This document shows positions 33,406-40,556 of a stretch of 40,556 nucleotides of DNA, in pieces. The position numbers and the translations under genes are program-made. Location of the stretch: positions 1 through 40,556 of the forward strand of contig JAGWVM010000014.1 in the NCBI GenBank assembly GCA_018970895.1, written 5' to 3'. The notes beneath the pieces were generated by a model. The model was not told the DNA's origin, did not search any database, and saw only the letters and a list, made by a program, of their open reading frames with translations. The first letter of the stretch is position 1, and each line of letters starts with the position of its first letter. This DNA is from Lysobacteraceae bacterium (lineage in GTDB: Bacteria; Pseudomonadota; Gammaproteobacteria; Xanthomonadales; Rhodanobacteraceae).

Positions 33406-34881
33406 GTGATTTCCCGCGACGACTTCGACGCGCTGGTGGCCCAGGGCCACACGCGCATCCCCCTGGTGCGCGAGGTGTTCTCCGACCTCGACACGCCGCT
33501 GTCGGTGTACCTGAAGCTGGCCGACGGCCCGTACACCTTCCTGTTCGAATCGGTGGAGGGCGGGGCGACCTGGGGACGCTATTCGATCATCGGCCTGCCG
33601 GCGCGCCGCGTGTACCGGCTGCGCGGGCACGAGCTGGAGGTGGAGGACGCCGGCGAGGTCAGCGAGCGCCGCCACCTCGACGACCCGCTGGCCGAGATCG
33701 AAAAGCTCCGCCAGCAGTACGACGTGCCGCGGCTGCCGCAACTGCCGGCCTTCTCGGGCGGCCTGGTCGGCTACTTCGGCTTCGAGACGATCGGCTACAT
33801 CGAGCCTCGCCTGGCCAAGTGGGATCGCCCCGACGAGCTGGGCACGCCCGACGTGCTGCTGATGCTGGCCGAGGAAGTGGCGGTGTTCGACAACCTCAAG
33901 GGCCGGCTGTACCTGATCGTGCACGCCGACCCGTCGCAGCCGCACGCCTACGCGCAGGCGCAGCGCCGGCTCGACGCGCTGGTCTACCGCCTGCGCCAGG
34001 GCGGTGCCTCCTATCCGCAGCTCACCCAGTCGGTGGCGCTGGACGAGAGCGATTTCAAATCCTCATTCACCAAGGCCGGGTTCGAGGCGATGGTGGAGAA
34101 GGCGAAGGAATACATCCGCGCCGGCGACATTTTCCAGGTGGTGCCCTCGCAGCGCCTCAGCGTGGGCTTCAACGCCCGGCCGGTGGACGTCTATCGCGCG
34201 CTGCGCGCGCTCAATCCCTCGCCTTACATGTATTTCGTCGATCTCGGCACCACCCAGATCGTCGGCTCCTCGCCGGAGATCCTGGCAAGGCTGAAGGACG
34301 GCAAGGTGGTGGTGCGCCCGCTCGCCGGCACCCGCAAGCGCGGTGCCAGCGAAGAGGAGGATCGTGCGCTGGAGGCCGAACTGCTGGCCGACCCGAAGGA
34401 ACGTGCCGAGCACGTCATGCTGATCGACCTGGGCCGCAACGACGTCGGCCGGATCAGCGAGACCGGCACGGTCCAGGTGAGCGAGTCGTTCGTGGTCGAG
34501 CGCTACTCGCACGTCATGCACATCGTCTCGCAGGTGCAGGGCACGGCGAAACCGGGACTGAGCTACATGGACGTGCTCAAGGCGACGTTCCCGGCCGGCA
34601 CGCTGTCCGGCGCGCCGAAGATCCGCGCGCTGGAGATCATCCAGGAGCTGGAGCCATACAAGCGCAACATCTACGCCGGCGCGATCGGCTGGATCGGCTG
34701 GTGGGGCGACGCCGACACGGCCATCGCGATCCGCACCGCGGTGATCCAGGACGGCCGCCTGCACGTGCAGGCCGGCGCCGGCATCGTCTACGACTCCGAT
34801 CCCGCCGCCGAGTGGGAGGAGACCATGAACAAGGGTCGCGCGCTGTTCCGCGCCGTGGCGCAGGCGGCGAAGGGGCTGTGA
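33406..34881 (+). CDS. trpE: Anthranilate synthase component I
   Basis: A 491-residue chorismate-binding enzyme that with TrpG makes anthranilate from chorismate and glutamine for tryptophan synthesis. N-terminal region: IPLVREVFSDLDTPLSVYLKL (feedback-site region). C-terminal chorismate-binding signatures: GDIFQVVPSQRLS, SPYMYFVDLG, VRPLAGTRKRG, ERAEHVMLIDLGRNDVGRIS, TFPAGTLSGAPKIRALEII and AGAGIVYDSDP. The GTG at 33406 matches the family start; the frame is open upstream without family sequence. I saw no Trp-rich leader peptide in the 166-bp upstream gap. TrpG is not downstream; an exported protein gene overlaps the stop instead. Confidence 0.95.
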   Translation: MISRDDFDALVAQGHTRIPLVREVFSDLDTPLSVYLKLADGPYTFLFESVEGGATWGRYSIIGLPARRVYRLRGHELEVEDAGEVSERRHLDDPLAEIEKLRQQYDVPRLPQLPAFSGGLVGYFGFETIGYIEPRLAKWDRPDELGTPDVLLMLAEEVAVFDNLKGRLYLIVHADPSQPHAYAQAQRRLDALVYRLRQGGASYPQLTQSVALDESDFKSSFTKAGFEAMVEKAKEYIRAGDIFQVVPSQRLSVGFNARPVDVYRALRALNPSPYMYFVDLGTTQIVGSSPEILARLKDGKVVVRPLAGTRKRGASEEEDRALEAELLADPKERAEHVMLIDLGRNDVGRISETGTVQVSESFVVERYSHVMHIVSQVQGTAKPGLSYMDVLKATFPAGTLSGAPKIRALEIIQELEPYKRNIYAGAIGWIGWWGDADTAIAIRTAVIQDGRLHVQAGAGIVYDSDPAAEWEETMNKGRALFRAVAQAAKGL

Positions 34882-35573
34882 GCCGCGTGGTCCGCCATGG
34901 GGGCGCCGGTGTGCTGCTGGCCGGCGTGCTGGCCGCGGGCGTGCATGCCGACGAGGCGCCGCGTGCGCCCGCCTGGCCGGATACTGCGCTGGCGCGCACC
35001 GAGGCGCTGGCCCTGCTGCAGACGCTCAACGCCGACCTGCTCAGCCACGACAGCGCCACGCTGACGCTGGAGCGCTGGTGCGCGGCGCACGGCATGGCCT
35101 CGCCGGCCCGGGTCACCGCCGAGCGCGTGCACGGTCCGGCCCGCCCGCTGCCGGATGACCTGCGCGCGCAGCTCGGCATCGCCGCCGACGAGCCGGTGGC
35201 CTATCGGCGGGTGGCCCTGCGTTGCGGTGGCCGCACGCTGTCGGAGGCGGAGAACTGGTACGTGCCCGCGCGCCTCACCGCGGCCATGAACCGGACCCTT
35301 CAGACCACCGACAGGCCGTTCGGCAAGGTGGTCCGCCCACTGCACTTCCGCCGCCGCACGCTGTCGGCCGAGCTGCTGTGGTCGCCGCTGCCGGCCGGTT
35401 GGGAACAGGCCGCCCGGCTGCCGGCCGATCGCCCGGGCACCCTGCCCATTCCGCACCGCTTGCTGCAGCACCGCGCCCTGCTGTTCGACGGCGGCGGGCA
35501 TCCGTTCAGCGCGCTGATCGAGACCTACACCGATCAGGTGCTGGCGTTCGACCCGCCGCACGCGTCCCCCTGA
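34878..35573 (+). CDS. Exported protein with chorismate-lyase-like fold
   Basis: About 231 residues from GTG 34878, overlapping the trpE stop (GTGA), hence translationally coupled. A Sec signal peptide (GVLLAGVLAAGVHA|DEAP) directs it to the periplasm. The mature part shows features of the chorismate lyase/UTRA fold: AYRRVALRCGGRTLSEAENWYVP (compare the REILLCADGEPW strand of E. coli UbiC), TDRPFGKVV, and a final strand HPFSALIETYTDQVL with a Glu where UbiC has its catalytic Glu. Cytoplasmic UbiC makes 4-hydroxybenzoate for ubiquinone; an exported version is odd because chorismate is cytoplasmic. The fold call is inference; the function is unknown. Confidence 0.7.
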   Translation: MSRVVRHGGAGVLLAGVLAAGVHADEAPRAPAWPDTALARTEALALLQTLNADLLSHDSATLTLERWCAAHGMASPARVTAERVHGPARPLPDDLRAQLGIAADEPVAYRRVALRCGGRTLSEAENWYVPARLTAAMNRTLQTTDRPFGKVVRPLHFRRRTLSAELLWSPLPAGWEQAARLPADRPGTLPIPHRLLQHRALLFDGGGHPFSALIETYTDQVLAFDPPHASP

Positions 35574-35619
35574 CACGCCGTCGCCTGCGGCGCGACCCGG
35601 CGGCACGATGTTCCGCCCC

Positions 35620-35646
35620 TAAAGTCTGCGACGTGCCTGCCGCTAT
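35620..35646 (+). promoter_or_regulatory. Sigma-28 (FliA)-type promoter
   Basis: TAAAGTCT, an 11-bp spacer, and GCCGCTAT. The flagellar sigma factor consensus is TAAAGTTT-N11-GCCGATAA, so the spacing is exact, with 7 of 8 and 6 of 8 matches. CCCC precedes the -35, as is frequent in such promoters. The 133-codon gene starts 47 bp downstream of the -10 end. Confidence 0.6.
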
Positions 35647-35693
35647 CCGTGGCTCCGCCGCGGCCCGTCCGCGCCCACCTGCCAGGGACCGAC

Positions 35694-36095
35694 ATGAGCG
35701 AACCCGACCTCAGCCAACTGCCGTACCGCCGCCCGCCGATGACGCGCGGGGTCGATCCCCAGCGCATGAACTGGCTGTGGCGGCTCATCTGCGAGCTGGG
35801 TGCGGTCGATGCGCCGGAGGTGATGGAAGCGCTGCACGCCGCCCAGGTGCCGGTGGACCTGCGCCGGGTGAAGAGCTGGACGGTCAGCGATCGCGAGGCC
35901 TCGTTCTTCCCCATCACGCTGGCCGAGATGGAGCGCAACCTGCGCTCGGTGCTGGCGTTGCGTCTGGCCCGACGCGAGGCGCAGGCGCAGCTGGAGCAGG
36001 CCTCCGCCGGGGCGGTCGCCGCGCCGCAGGCCGACGTGGCGTCCGATGTGTCGCTGGAAGACGGCGACGGCGATCCGGCCCGACTGGAGTGGTAA
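35694..36095 (+). CDS. Conserved-looking cytoplasmic protein behind FliA-type promoter
   Basis: A 133-residue protein without signal or TM segment. The folded part (about 15-105) is helical: MNWLWRLICELGAVDAPEVMEALHAAQVPVDLRRVKSW, then FFPITLAEMERNLRSVLALRL. The first half might be a small winged-helix or HTH-like unit. The last 30 residues are an acidic, Ala-rich disordered tail. I do not recognise the family. The ATG has GGGA about 8 nt upstream. The promoter-like sequence 47 bp before the ATG matches the flagellar sigma-28 consensus, raising the possibility that it belongs to the motility regulon. No other flagellar gene is in the window. Confidence 0.65.
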   Translation: MSEPDLSQLPYRRPPMTRGVDPQRMNWLWRLICELGAVDAPEVMEALHAAQVPVDLRRVKSWTVSDREASFFPITLAEMERNLRSVLALRLARREAQAQLEQASAGAVAAPQADVASDVSLEDGDGDPARLEW

Positions 36096-36181
36096 GACGG
36101 CGCTGATCGGCACCGGTCGCAGCCCGTGCGACGTGCCGGGGGTGTGCTGTGCGCCCACCGCGCACGGCTATCATCCCCACG

Positions 36182-39100
36182 ATGCACACCGCCCCCACGG
36201 ACGACCTCGGCCACGGCCTGCTGATCTACCGCGCGAGCCGGCTCGAAGCCCTGCTCGATCCGCTGCTGACGCTGCTCGACCGCGTGCTCCCCGAGCACGT
36301 GCTGGCGCCGCAGACGGTGATCGCCGCGCACCCCGGCATGCGCCACTGGCTGGCCGGCGCGCTGGCGCGGCGGCGCGGCCCCGGCGGCATCGTCGCCAAC
36401 CTGCGCATCTCGCTGCCCAGCAGCTGGCTCGACGAGCTGGCGCTCGCCGTGCTCGGCAGCGGCGCGGTGGCGCTCACGCCGTACCGCCGCGACCGCCTGC
36501 GCTGGCGCATCCACGAACACCTCCCGGACATCGACGACGCCCGCGTGCAGGGTTACCTCGCCGGCGGCGACGCGGCCCGCCGCCGCTATCAGCTGGCCGA
36601 CAGGCTGGCGCGCATCTACACGCAGTACCTGGTGTACCGGCCGGACTGGCTCGACGGCTGGGAGCACGGCCGCGACGACGTGCCCGAGCCCACCTTCATG
36701 GCGCCGCTGTGGCGCCGGCTGCGCGCGGAGATCGGCCTGCCGCACCGCGGCGAGCGCGTGCAGGCGCTGGTGCGCGAACTGGCGCGCGATCCCGCCCGCC
36801 ACGCCAGCGACGAGCCGCTGCACCTGTTCGGCATCAGCCATCTCGCCCCGGCCGAGCTGGCGCTGCTGCGCGCGGTGGGCCAGCTGCGCCCGGTGATCCT
36901 CTACGTGCCCGATCCCTGCCGCGAGTTCTGGGCCGGACTGCGCGGCGAGCGCGAGCAGCTGCGCGAGCTGGCCCGCAGCACCAATTTCAGCGAGGCCTCC
37001 GAGCAGCACTTCCTGCAGATGGGCCATCCGCTGCTCGCCGCGTGGGGCCGTATGGGCCAGCACTTCATGCTGAACCTGCAGAACTTCGACGACGCCGTGG
37101 CGATGGACGTGCGCCACTGGCAGGACGAGGCGCCGCCGTCGGGCGAAAAGCCGGGCCTGCTGCAGCGCCTGCAGGAAAGCCTGCGCGCGCTCGACCCGGC
37201 GCTGATCGATCCGCTGCGCGGTGGCACCGGCGCGGCGCTGGCCGACCGCTCGCTGCGCGTGCACCTGTGCCACACCCGCCTGCGCGAGCTGGAGGTGCTG
37301 CGCGACGCGCTGCTCGCCGAGCTGGCCGCCCGGCCGGACCTGAAACCCTCGGACATCGTGGTGATGGCGCCGGACATCGCCGCCTACGTGCCGCTGCTGC
37401 CGGCGGTGTTCGGCGAGGCCGGCCGTCACCAGGGGCCGCTGCCCTACCACCTGGCCGACGTCGCGGTGGCGCGCACGCACCCGCTGCTCGACGCCTTCAG
37501 CCGCCTGCTGGCGATGCCCGAATCGCGGCTCACCGCGCCGGAACTGCTCGACCTGATGCAGGTGCCGGAAGTGGCCCGCGCGCTGGGTTTGGGCGAGGGC
37601 GACCTCGACACGCTGGCCGGATGGCTGCGCCAGGCGCGCGTGGCCTGGGCGCTGGACGGCGCGTTCCGCGAAGGCTTCGGCGTGCCCGGCATCGACGAGC
37701 ACACCTTCGCCTGGGGCATGGACCGCCTGCTCGCCGGCTACGTGCTCGGCGACGCCGACACCGGCGAGCACGGCTGGACCCTGCCCGACGGCGAGCTGTG
37801 GCCGGCCGAAGGCGTGCACGGTCCGCAGGCGGCGATCCTCGGCGCGCTGGATCGCCTGCTGCTGGCGCTGGCCGAGCTGCATCGCGACGCGTCCGAGCCG
37901 CGCACCGCCTCGGCCTGGGCCACGCGGCTGGAGCGCCTGCTCGACACGCTGTTCCGCATCGATCCCCGCGACCGCGAGGCGGTGGAGGCGCTGTCGCTGC
38001 TGCGCCGCTTCCTGCAGGCGACCCGGGGAGAGACCGCCGATTGCGGCCTCGACCCGCTGCTGGAGTTTTCCGTGGTGCGCGAGGTGCTGCGCGAGCGGCT
38101 CGCCGCCGCGCCGGAGCGCCAGCGCTTCCTGCTCGGCGGCGTCACCTTCTGCGGCATGGTTCCGCAGCGCGCGATCCCGTTTCGCGTGGTCGCCGTGCTC
38201 GGCCTCGACGACGGCGAGTTCCCTCGAAGCCCGGGCGACGCCGGGCTCGACCTGATGCAGCGCCATCGTCGCCTCGGCGACCGCGACGTGCGCAGCGACG
38301 ACCGCTACCTGTTCCTGGAGACGGTGATGGCCGCGCGCGAGGTGCTGCATCTTTCCTACCTCGGCGAGGGCGTGCGCGACGGCAAGCCGCGCAACCCGGC
38401 CGCGCCGCTGGCCGAGCTGCTGCAGTGCCTGGACGACCGGGCCAACCTTCGCGACGTCGCGGCCGACGAAGACGACCGGCCGCCCGCCCCGGGCCGGCCG
38501 CGCACGATCCACCGGCCGTGGCGGATCAAGCACCCGCTGCAGCCGTTCGATCGCCGCTACTTCGATGGCAGCGACCCGCGGCTGTTCACCTTCGACGGCG
38601 GCAGCGCCGGCATGGTGCGTGGCGTGCCGGTCAGGCCATTCCTCGAGCCGGCCGAAGTGGCCCCGTCAGCGGCCGACGACGACACCGGCGTGATCGCGCT
38701 GCGCGAGGTGCAGGCCTACTTCCGCGATCCCGCGCGGCAGTTGCTGGCGCAGCGGCTGCATATCCGTCTCGACGCGCTGGAGGACGACCGCCTGCAGGCC
38801 GACGAACCGCTGCATCCTGGCTTCAGCGCGGTGGACCAGGTCGGGCGACGGTTGTTCTTCGACGCGCTGGGTGAAGGCCGCTTCGAGCTGGCGGAGCGGC
38901 CGCCGGCCTGGCTGCGGCTGAGCGGCCTGCTGCCGGGCGGCCGGCTCGGGCTGGCCGCCTGGACGGCCGAACGGGAGGCGGTGAACGCGCTGCTGCGCAC
39001 GGCACGGGCGCATCCGCTGTTCGCCGGTACGCCACCGCATCGCCAGCCGTATGCGCTGTCGCTCGCGGTGGGCGAACACGCGGTGGAAGGGGTGCTGGAG

Positions 39101-39655
39101 CGCGTATTCGTGACCGACGACGCGCTGTGGCTGTTCGAGGCCTGGCCGGGCAAGGAGCCGGAGTCGCTGACCTTCCGCGAGCGGGTGCCGCTGTTCCTCG
39201 ACTGGGCGCTGCTGCGCCTCGCCGCCGACGCCGCTACGCCGGTGCGGGTGGCTGTGTTCACCGCGGACGAAAAGACCGATGTGGGTGCCCCGTTCAATGC
39301 CTGGGATGAGGCGATGCTCGCCGCGGCGCCGGAGACGGCACGCGCGATGCGCGAGGCGCTCGCCGCGCGCGTCGCCGCGTTGCTGACCATCTGGCGGCAG
39401 GCCCAGCAGCAGCCGCTGCCGTATTTTCCGCGCACCAGCTGGGCCGCGCTGGACGACAAGCCCGACGCTGCGCGGCAAGCGTGGGAGGGCGGCTTCAACA
39501 CCGGCGAGCGCGACTACGCGCCCGGCTACGCGCGCCTGCTTGCCGGCGAGATGAACTTTGCAGACGGCCAGCCGCAGCACGCCGCGCTGCAGGCGCTGGC
39601 CGCGCGACTGGCCCGCCTGATCGATCCGACCACGTTCGCCGAGGTGACCGCATGA
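36182..39655 (+). CDS. recC: Exodeoxyribonuclease V gamma subunit (RecC)
   Basis: A 1157-residue subunit of the RecBCD helicase-nuclease, close to the usual length (about 1120). N-terminal helicase-like domain: LLIYRASRLEALLDPLL, then VIAAHPGMRHWLAGALARRRGPGGIVANLRISLPSSWLDELA. Further family landmarks are LHLFGISHLAPAELALLRAVGQ, LKPSDIVVMAPDIAAYVPLL, FLLGGVTFCGMVPQRAIPFRVVAVLGLDDGEFPR, and the C-terminal region that inhabits the inactive nuclease-like fold and recognises Chi in characterised RecC. ATG 36182 fits the start of the family. Its stop overlaps the recB ATG (ATGA), so recC and recB are coupled. Confidence 0.95.
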   Translation: MHTAPTDDLGHGLLIYRASRLEALLDPLLTLLDRVLPEHVLAPQTVIAAHPGMRHWLAGALARRRGPGGIVANLRISLPSSWLDELALAVLGSGAVALTPYRRDRLRWRIHEHLPDIDDARVQGYLAGGDAARRRYQLADRLARIYTQYLVYRPDWLDGWEHGRDDVPEPTFMAPLWRRLRAEIGLPHRGERVQALVRELARDPARHASDEPLHLFGISHLAPAELALLRAVGQLRPVILYVPDPCREFWAGLRGEREQLRELARSTNFSEASEQHFLQMGHPLLAAWGRMGQHFMLNLQNFDDAVAMDVRHWQDEAPPSGEKPGLLQRLQESLRALDPALIDPLRGGTGAALADRSLRVHLCHTRLRELEVLRDALLAELAARPDLKPSDIVVMAPDIAAYVPLLPAVFGEAGRHQGPLPYHLADVAVARTHPLLDAFSRLLAMPESRLTAPELLDLMQVPEVARALGLGEGDLDTLAGWLRQARVAWALDGAFREGFGVPGIDEHTFAWGMDRLLAGYVLGDADTGEHGWTLPDGELWPAEGVHGPQAAILGALDRLLLALAELHRDASEPRTASAWATRLERLLDTLFRIDPRDREAVEALSLLRRFLQATRGETADCGLDPLLEFSVVREVLRERLAAAPERQRFLLGGVTFCGMVPQRAIPFRVVAVLGLDDGEFPRSPGDAGLDLMQRHRRLGDRDVRSDDRYLFLETVMAAREVLHLSYLGEGVRDGKPRNPAAPLAELLQCLDDRANLRDVAADEDDRPPAPGRPRTIHRPWRIKHPLQPFDRRYFDGSDPRLFTFDGGSAGMVRGVPVRPFLEPAEVAPSAADDDTGVIALREVQAYFRDPARQLLAQRLHIRLDALEDDRLQADEPLHPGFSAVDQVGRRLFFDALGEGRFELAERPPAWLRLSGLLPGGRLGLAAWTAEREAVNALLRTARAHPLFAGTPPHRQPYALSLAVGEHAVEGVLERVFVTDDALWLFEAWPGKEPESLTFRERVPLFLDWALLRLAADAATPVRVAVFTADEKTDVGAPFNAWDEAMLAAAPETARAMREALAARVAALLTIWRQAQQQPLPYFPRTSWAALDDKPDAARQAWEGGFNTGERDYAPGYARLLAGEMNFADGQPQHAALQALAARLARLIDPTTFAEVTA

Positions 39656-40556
39656 CCGGCACCGCCGAACACGCCGCCGCGCTGGACTGGAGCCGCTTGC
39701 AGCTGGCCGGCGACGGCCGCACCCTGATCGAGGCCAGCGCCGGCACGGGCAAGACCTGGACCATCGCCGTGCTCTACCTGCGCCTGCTGCTGGAGCAGGG
39801 CCTGAGCCCGCGCGCCGTGGTGGTCACCACCTTCACCGACGCCGCGGCGCAGGAGCTGCGCGAGCGCCTGCGCGCCAAACTGGTGTGGGGCGAGATGGCC
39901 GCGGCCGACTGGCAGGCCGGCATCGCCGCGCCAAACGTCGGTGCCGACCTCGCGTGGCTGCAGGCGCGCTGGCAGGACGATCCGGCGCAGGCCGAACACG
40001 ACCGCCTGCGCCTGCGCCTCGCCCAGGCCGAGCTGGACCTGGCCCCGGTGGGCACCATCCACCGCCTGTGTCGGCGCATCCTCGGCGACTTCCCTTTCGA
40101 GAGCGGCGCCGGTTTCCAGCTGGGCGAGATGGTGTCGTCCGAGGCGCTGCTGGACGAGTGGTCGGCGGACTTGTGGCGGCGGCTGCAGCAGGGTGAGGTC
40201 GCGGTGCCGGAAACGCCAAAGTCACTGGTCGATCTGCGAAACCAGCTCAAGGCGTATCTGCGGCCCGGTGTCGCGCTGTGGGCACCCGACGCGACCTTCC
40301 TGGATGCCGAGTTGCCGACGGCGCAGGCCGACGCGCTGGAGACCTTCGCTACCGGCAAGGCGAACTTCCTGCCGCGCAAGACCGCGCTGAAGAACGCGCT
40401 ACTGGTACTGGCGCAGTGGCTGCACGAGCGCGGCGAGCTGCCCAAGGCATCGGCCATCGCCAACCTGCTCGCCGCCGAAAGCGATGCCCACGAGCAGCTC
40501 ACCGTCGAGGCACTGGACGCACCGGGCACGCGTGCCTTGCTGGGCTTCGCCGTCCG
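39652..40556 (+). CDS. recB: Exodeoxyribonuclease V beta subunit (RecB), cut by window edge
   Basis: The first 301 residues of RecB, the 3'-5' helicase and nuclease subunit of RecBCD. The Walker A motif is in IEASAGTGKTWTIAVLYLR (residues about 27-45), followed by helicase motif Ia VVTTFTDAAAQELRERLR. VGTIHRLCRRIL is the conserved TIHxFC-type segment (Leu replaces the usual Phe), and the sequence continues to the right edge, where it is truncated. The gene overlaps recC by 4 bp. recD would be expected further right. The C-terminal nuclease domain is outside the window. Confidence 0.93.
   Translation, partial: MTGTAEHAAALDWSRLQLAGDGRTLIEASAGTGKTWTIAVLYLRLLLEQGLSPRAVVVTTFTDAAAQELRERLRAKLVWGEMAAADWQAGIAAPNVGADLAWLQARWQDDPAQAEHDRLRLRLAQAELDLAPVGTIHRLCRRILGDFPFESGAGFQLGEMVSSEALLDEWSADLWRRLQQGEVAVPETPKSLVDLRNQLKAYLRPGVALWAPDATFLDAELPTAQADALETFATGKANFLPRKTALKNALLVLAQWLHERGELPKASAIANLLAAESDAHEQLTVEALDAPGTRALLGFAV

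Noticed and set aside
35534..38533. A reverse frame of about 1000 codons opposite recC
   Set aside because: It is antisense to recC with Gln/Arg/Ala-rich shadow composition and no ribosome binding site or domain.
1..40556. CRISPR arrays, tRNA or rRNA genes, insertion sequences, integrases, toxin-antitoxin or phage-defence systems
   Set aside because: I looked for regularly spaced repeats, transposase or integrase motifs and defence-type domains and saw none; recBC is the ordinary housekeeping nuclease. Short structured RNAs cannot be excluded by eye.

Overview
This is a contiguous chromosomal window of very GC-rich gammaproteobacterial DNA. The gene content points to Xanthomonadales, most likely Rhodanobacteraceae (Rhodanobacter/Dyella-like); this is an inference from family resemblance and not a search result. 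Indicators are an E2 and an E3 of pyruvate dehydrogenase that both carry lipoyl domains, a two-cysteine OhrR, DUF6491 and DUF2884-like exported proteins, the recC-recB order, and a PdsR/PdsS-like two-component system. I see no rRNA, tRNA, CRISPR array, insertion sequence, prophage or integrase, so this is mostly ordinary chromosome. Because of the GC bias, long open frames lie antisense to nearly every real gene and were discarded.

Layout. 1-8 kb: a cut-off small helical protein, a glutathione S-transferase, a secreted esterase, an MFS exporter, two lipoproteins (one DUF6491), a ferritin-like protein, a zinc alcohol dehydrogenase and a universal stress protein. 8-11.5 kb: small exported and membrane proteins of unknown role, a DUF2383/PA2169-like helical bundle, and about 740 bp with no convincing gene. 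11.5-17.3 kb: an MscS channel, then aceF, a second MscS channel of another type and lpdA, closed by a clear intrinsic terminator. 17.3-20.8 kb, reverse strand: a GIY-YIG protein, ohr and its regulator ohrR with a matching operator-like motif before each, DNA polymerase IV and a UPF0104-type membrane protein.

20.9-22.6 kb, reverse strand: a three-gene unit of lipoprotein, ECF sigma factor and one-pass membrane protein (putative anti-sigma). The lipoprotein looks like a reduced, barrel-less secretin. 22.8-28 kb: an amino-acid permease, purC with an Mpo1-like protein and a small membrane protein, cytochrome c plus djlA, a REP-like palindrome and rpe. 28.2-28.5 kb: two tiny reverse-strand genes (39 and 40 aa) with their own ribosome binding sites and an oriented terminator. 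28.6-32 kb: a translationally coupled response regulator / exported protein / sensor kinase unit resembling the proteobacterial dedicated sortase system regulators, with no sortase in the window.

32-40.5 kb: a TonB-C-domain membrane protein, trpE overlapped by an exported protein with chorismate-lyase-like sequence, a small cytoplasmic protein behind a strong match to a sigma-28 (FliA) promoter, and recC followed by a truncated recB. The observations I consider most worth following are the PdsR/exported protein/PdsS unit, the twin small-protein operon, the ECF/mini-secretin unit, the FliA-type promoter and the trpE-linked UbiC-like exported protein.
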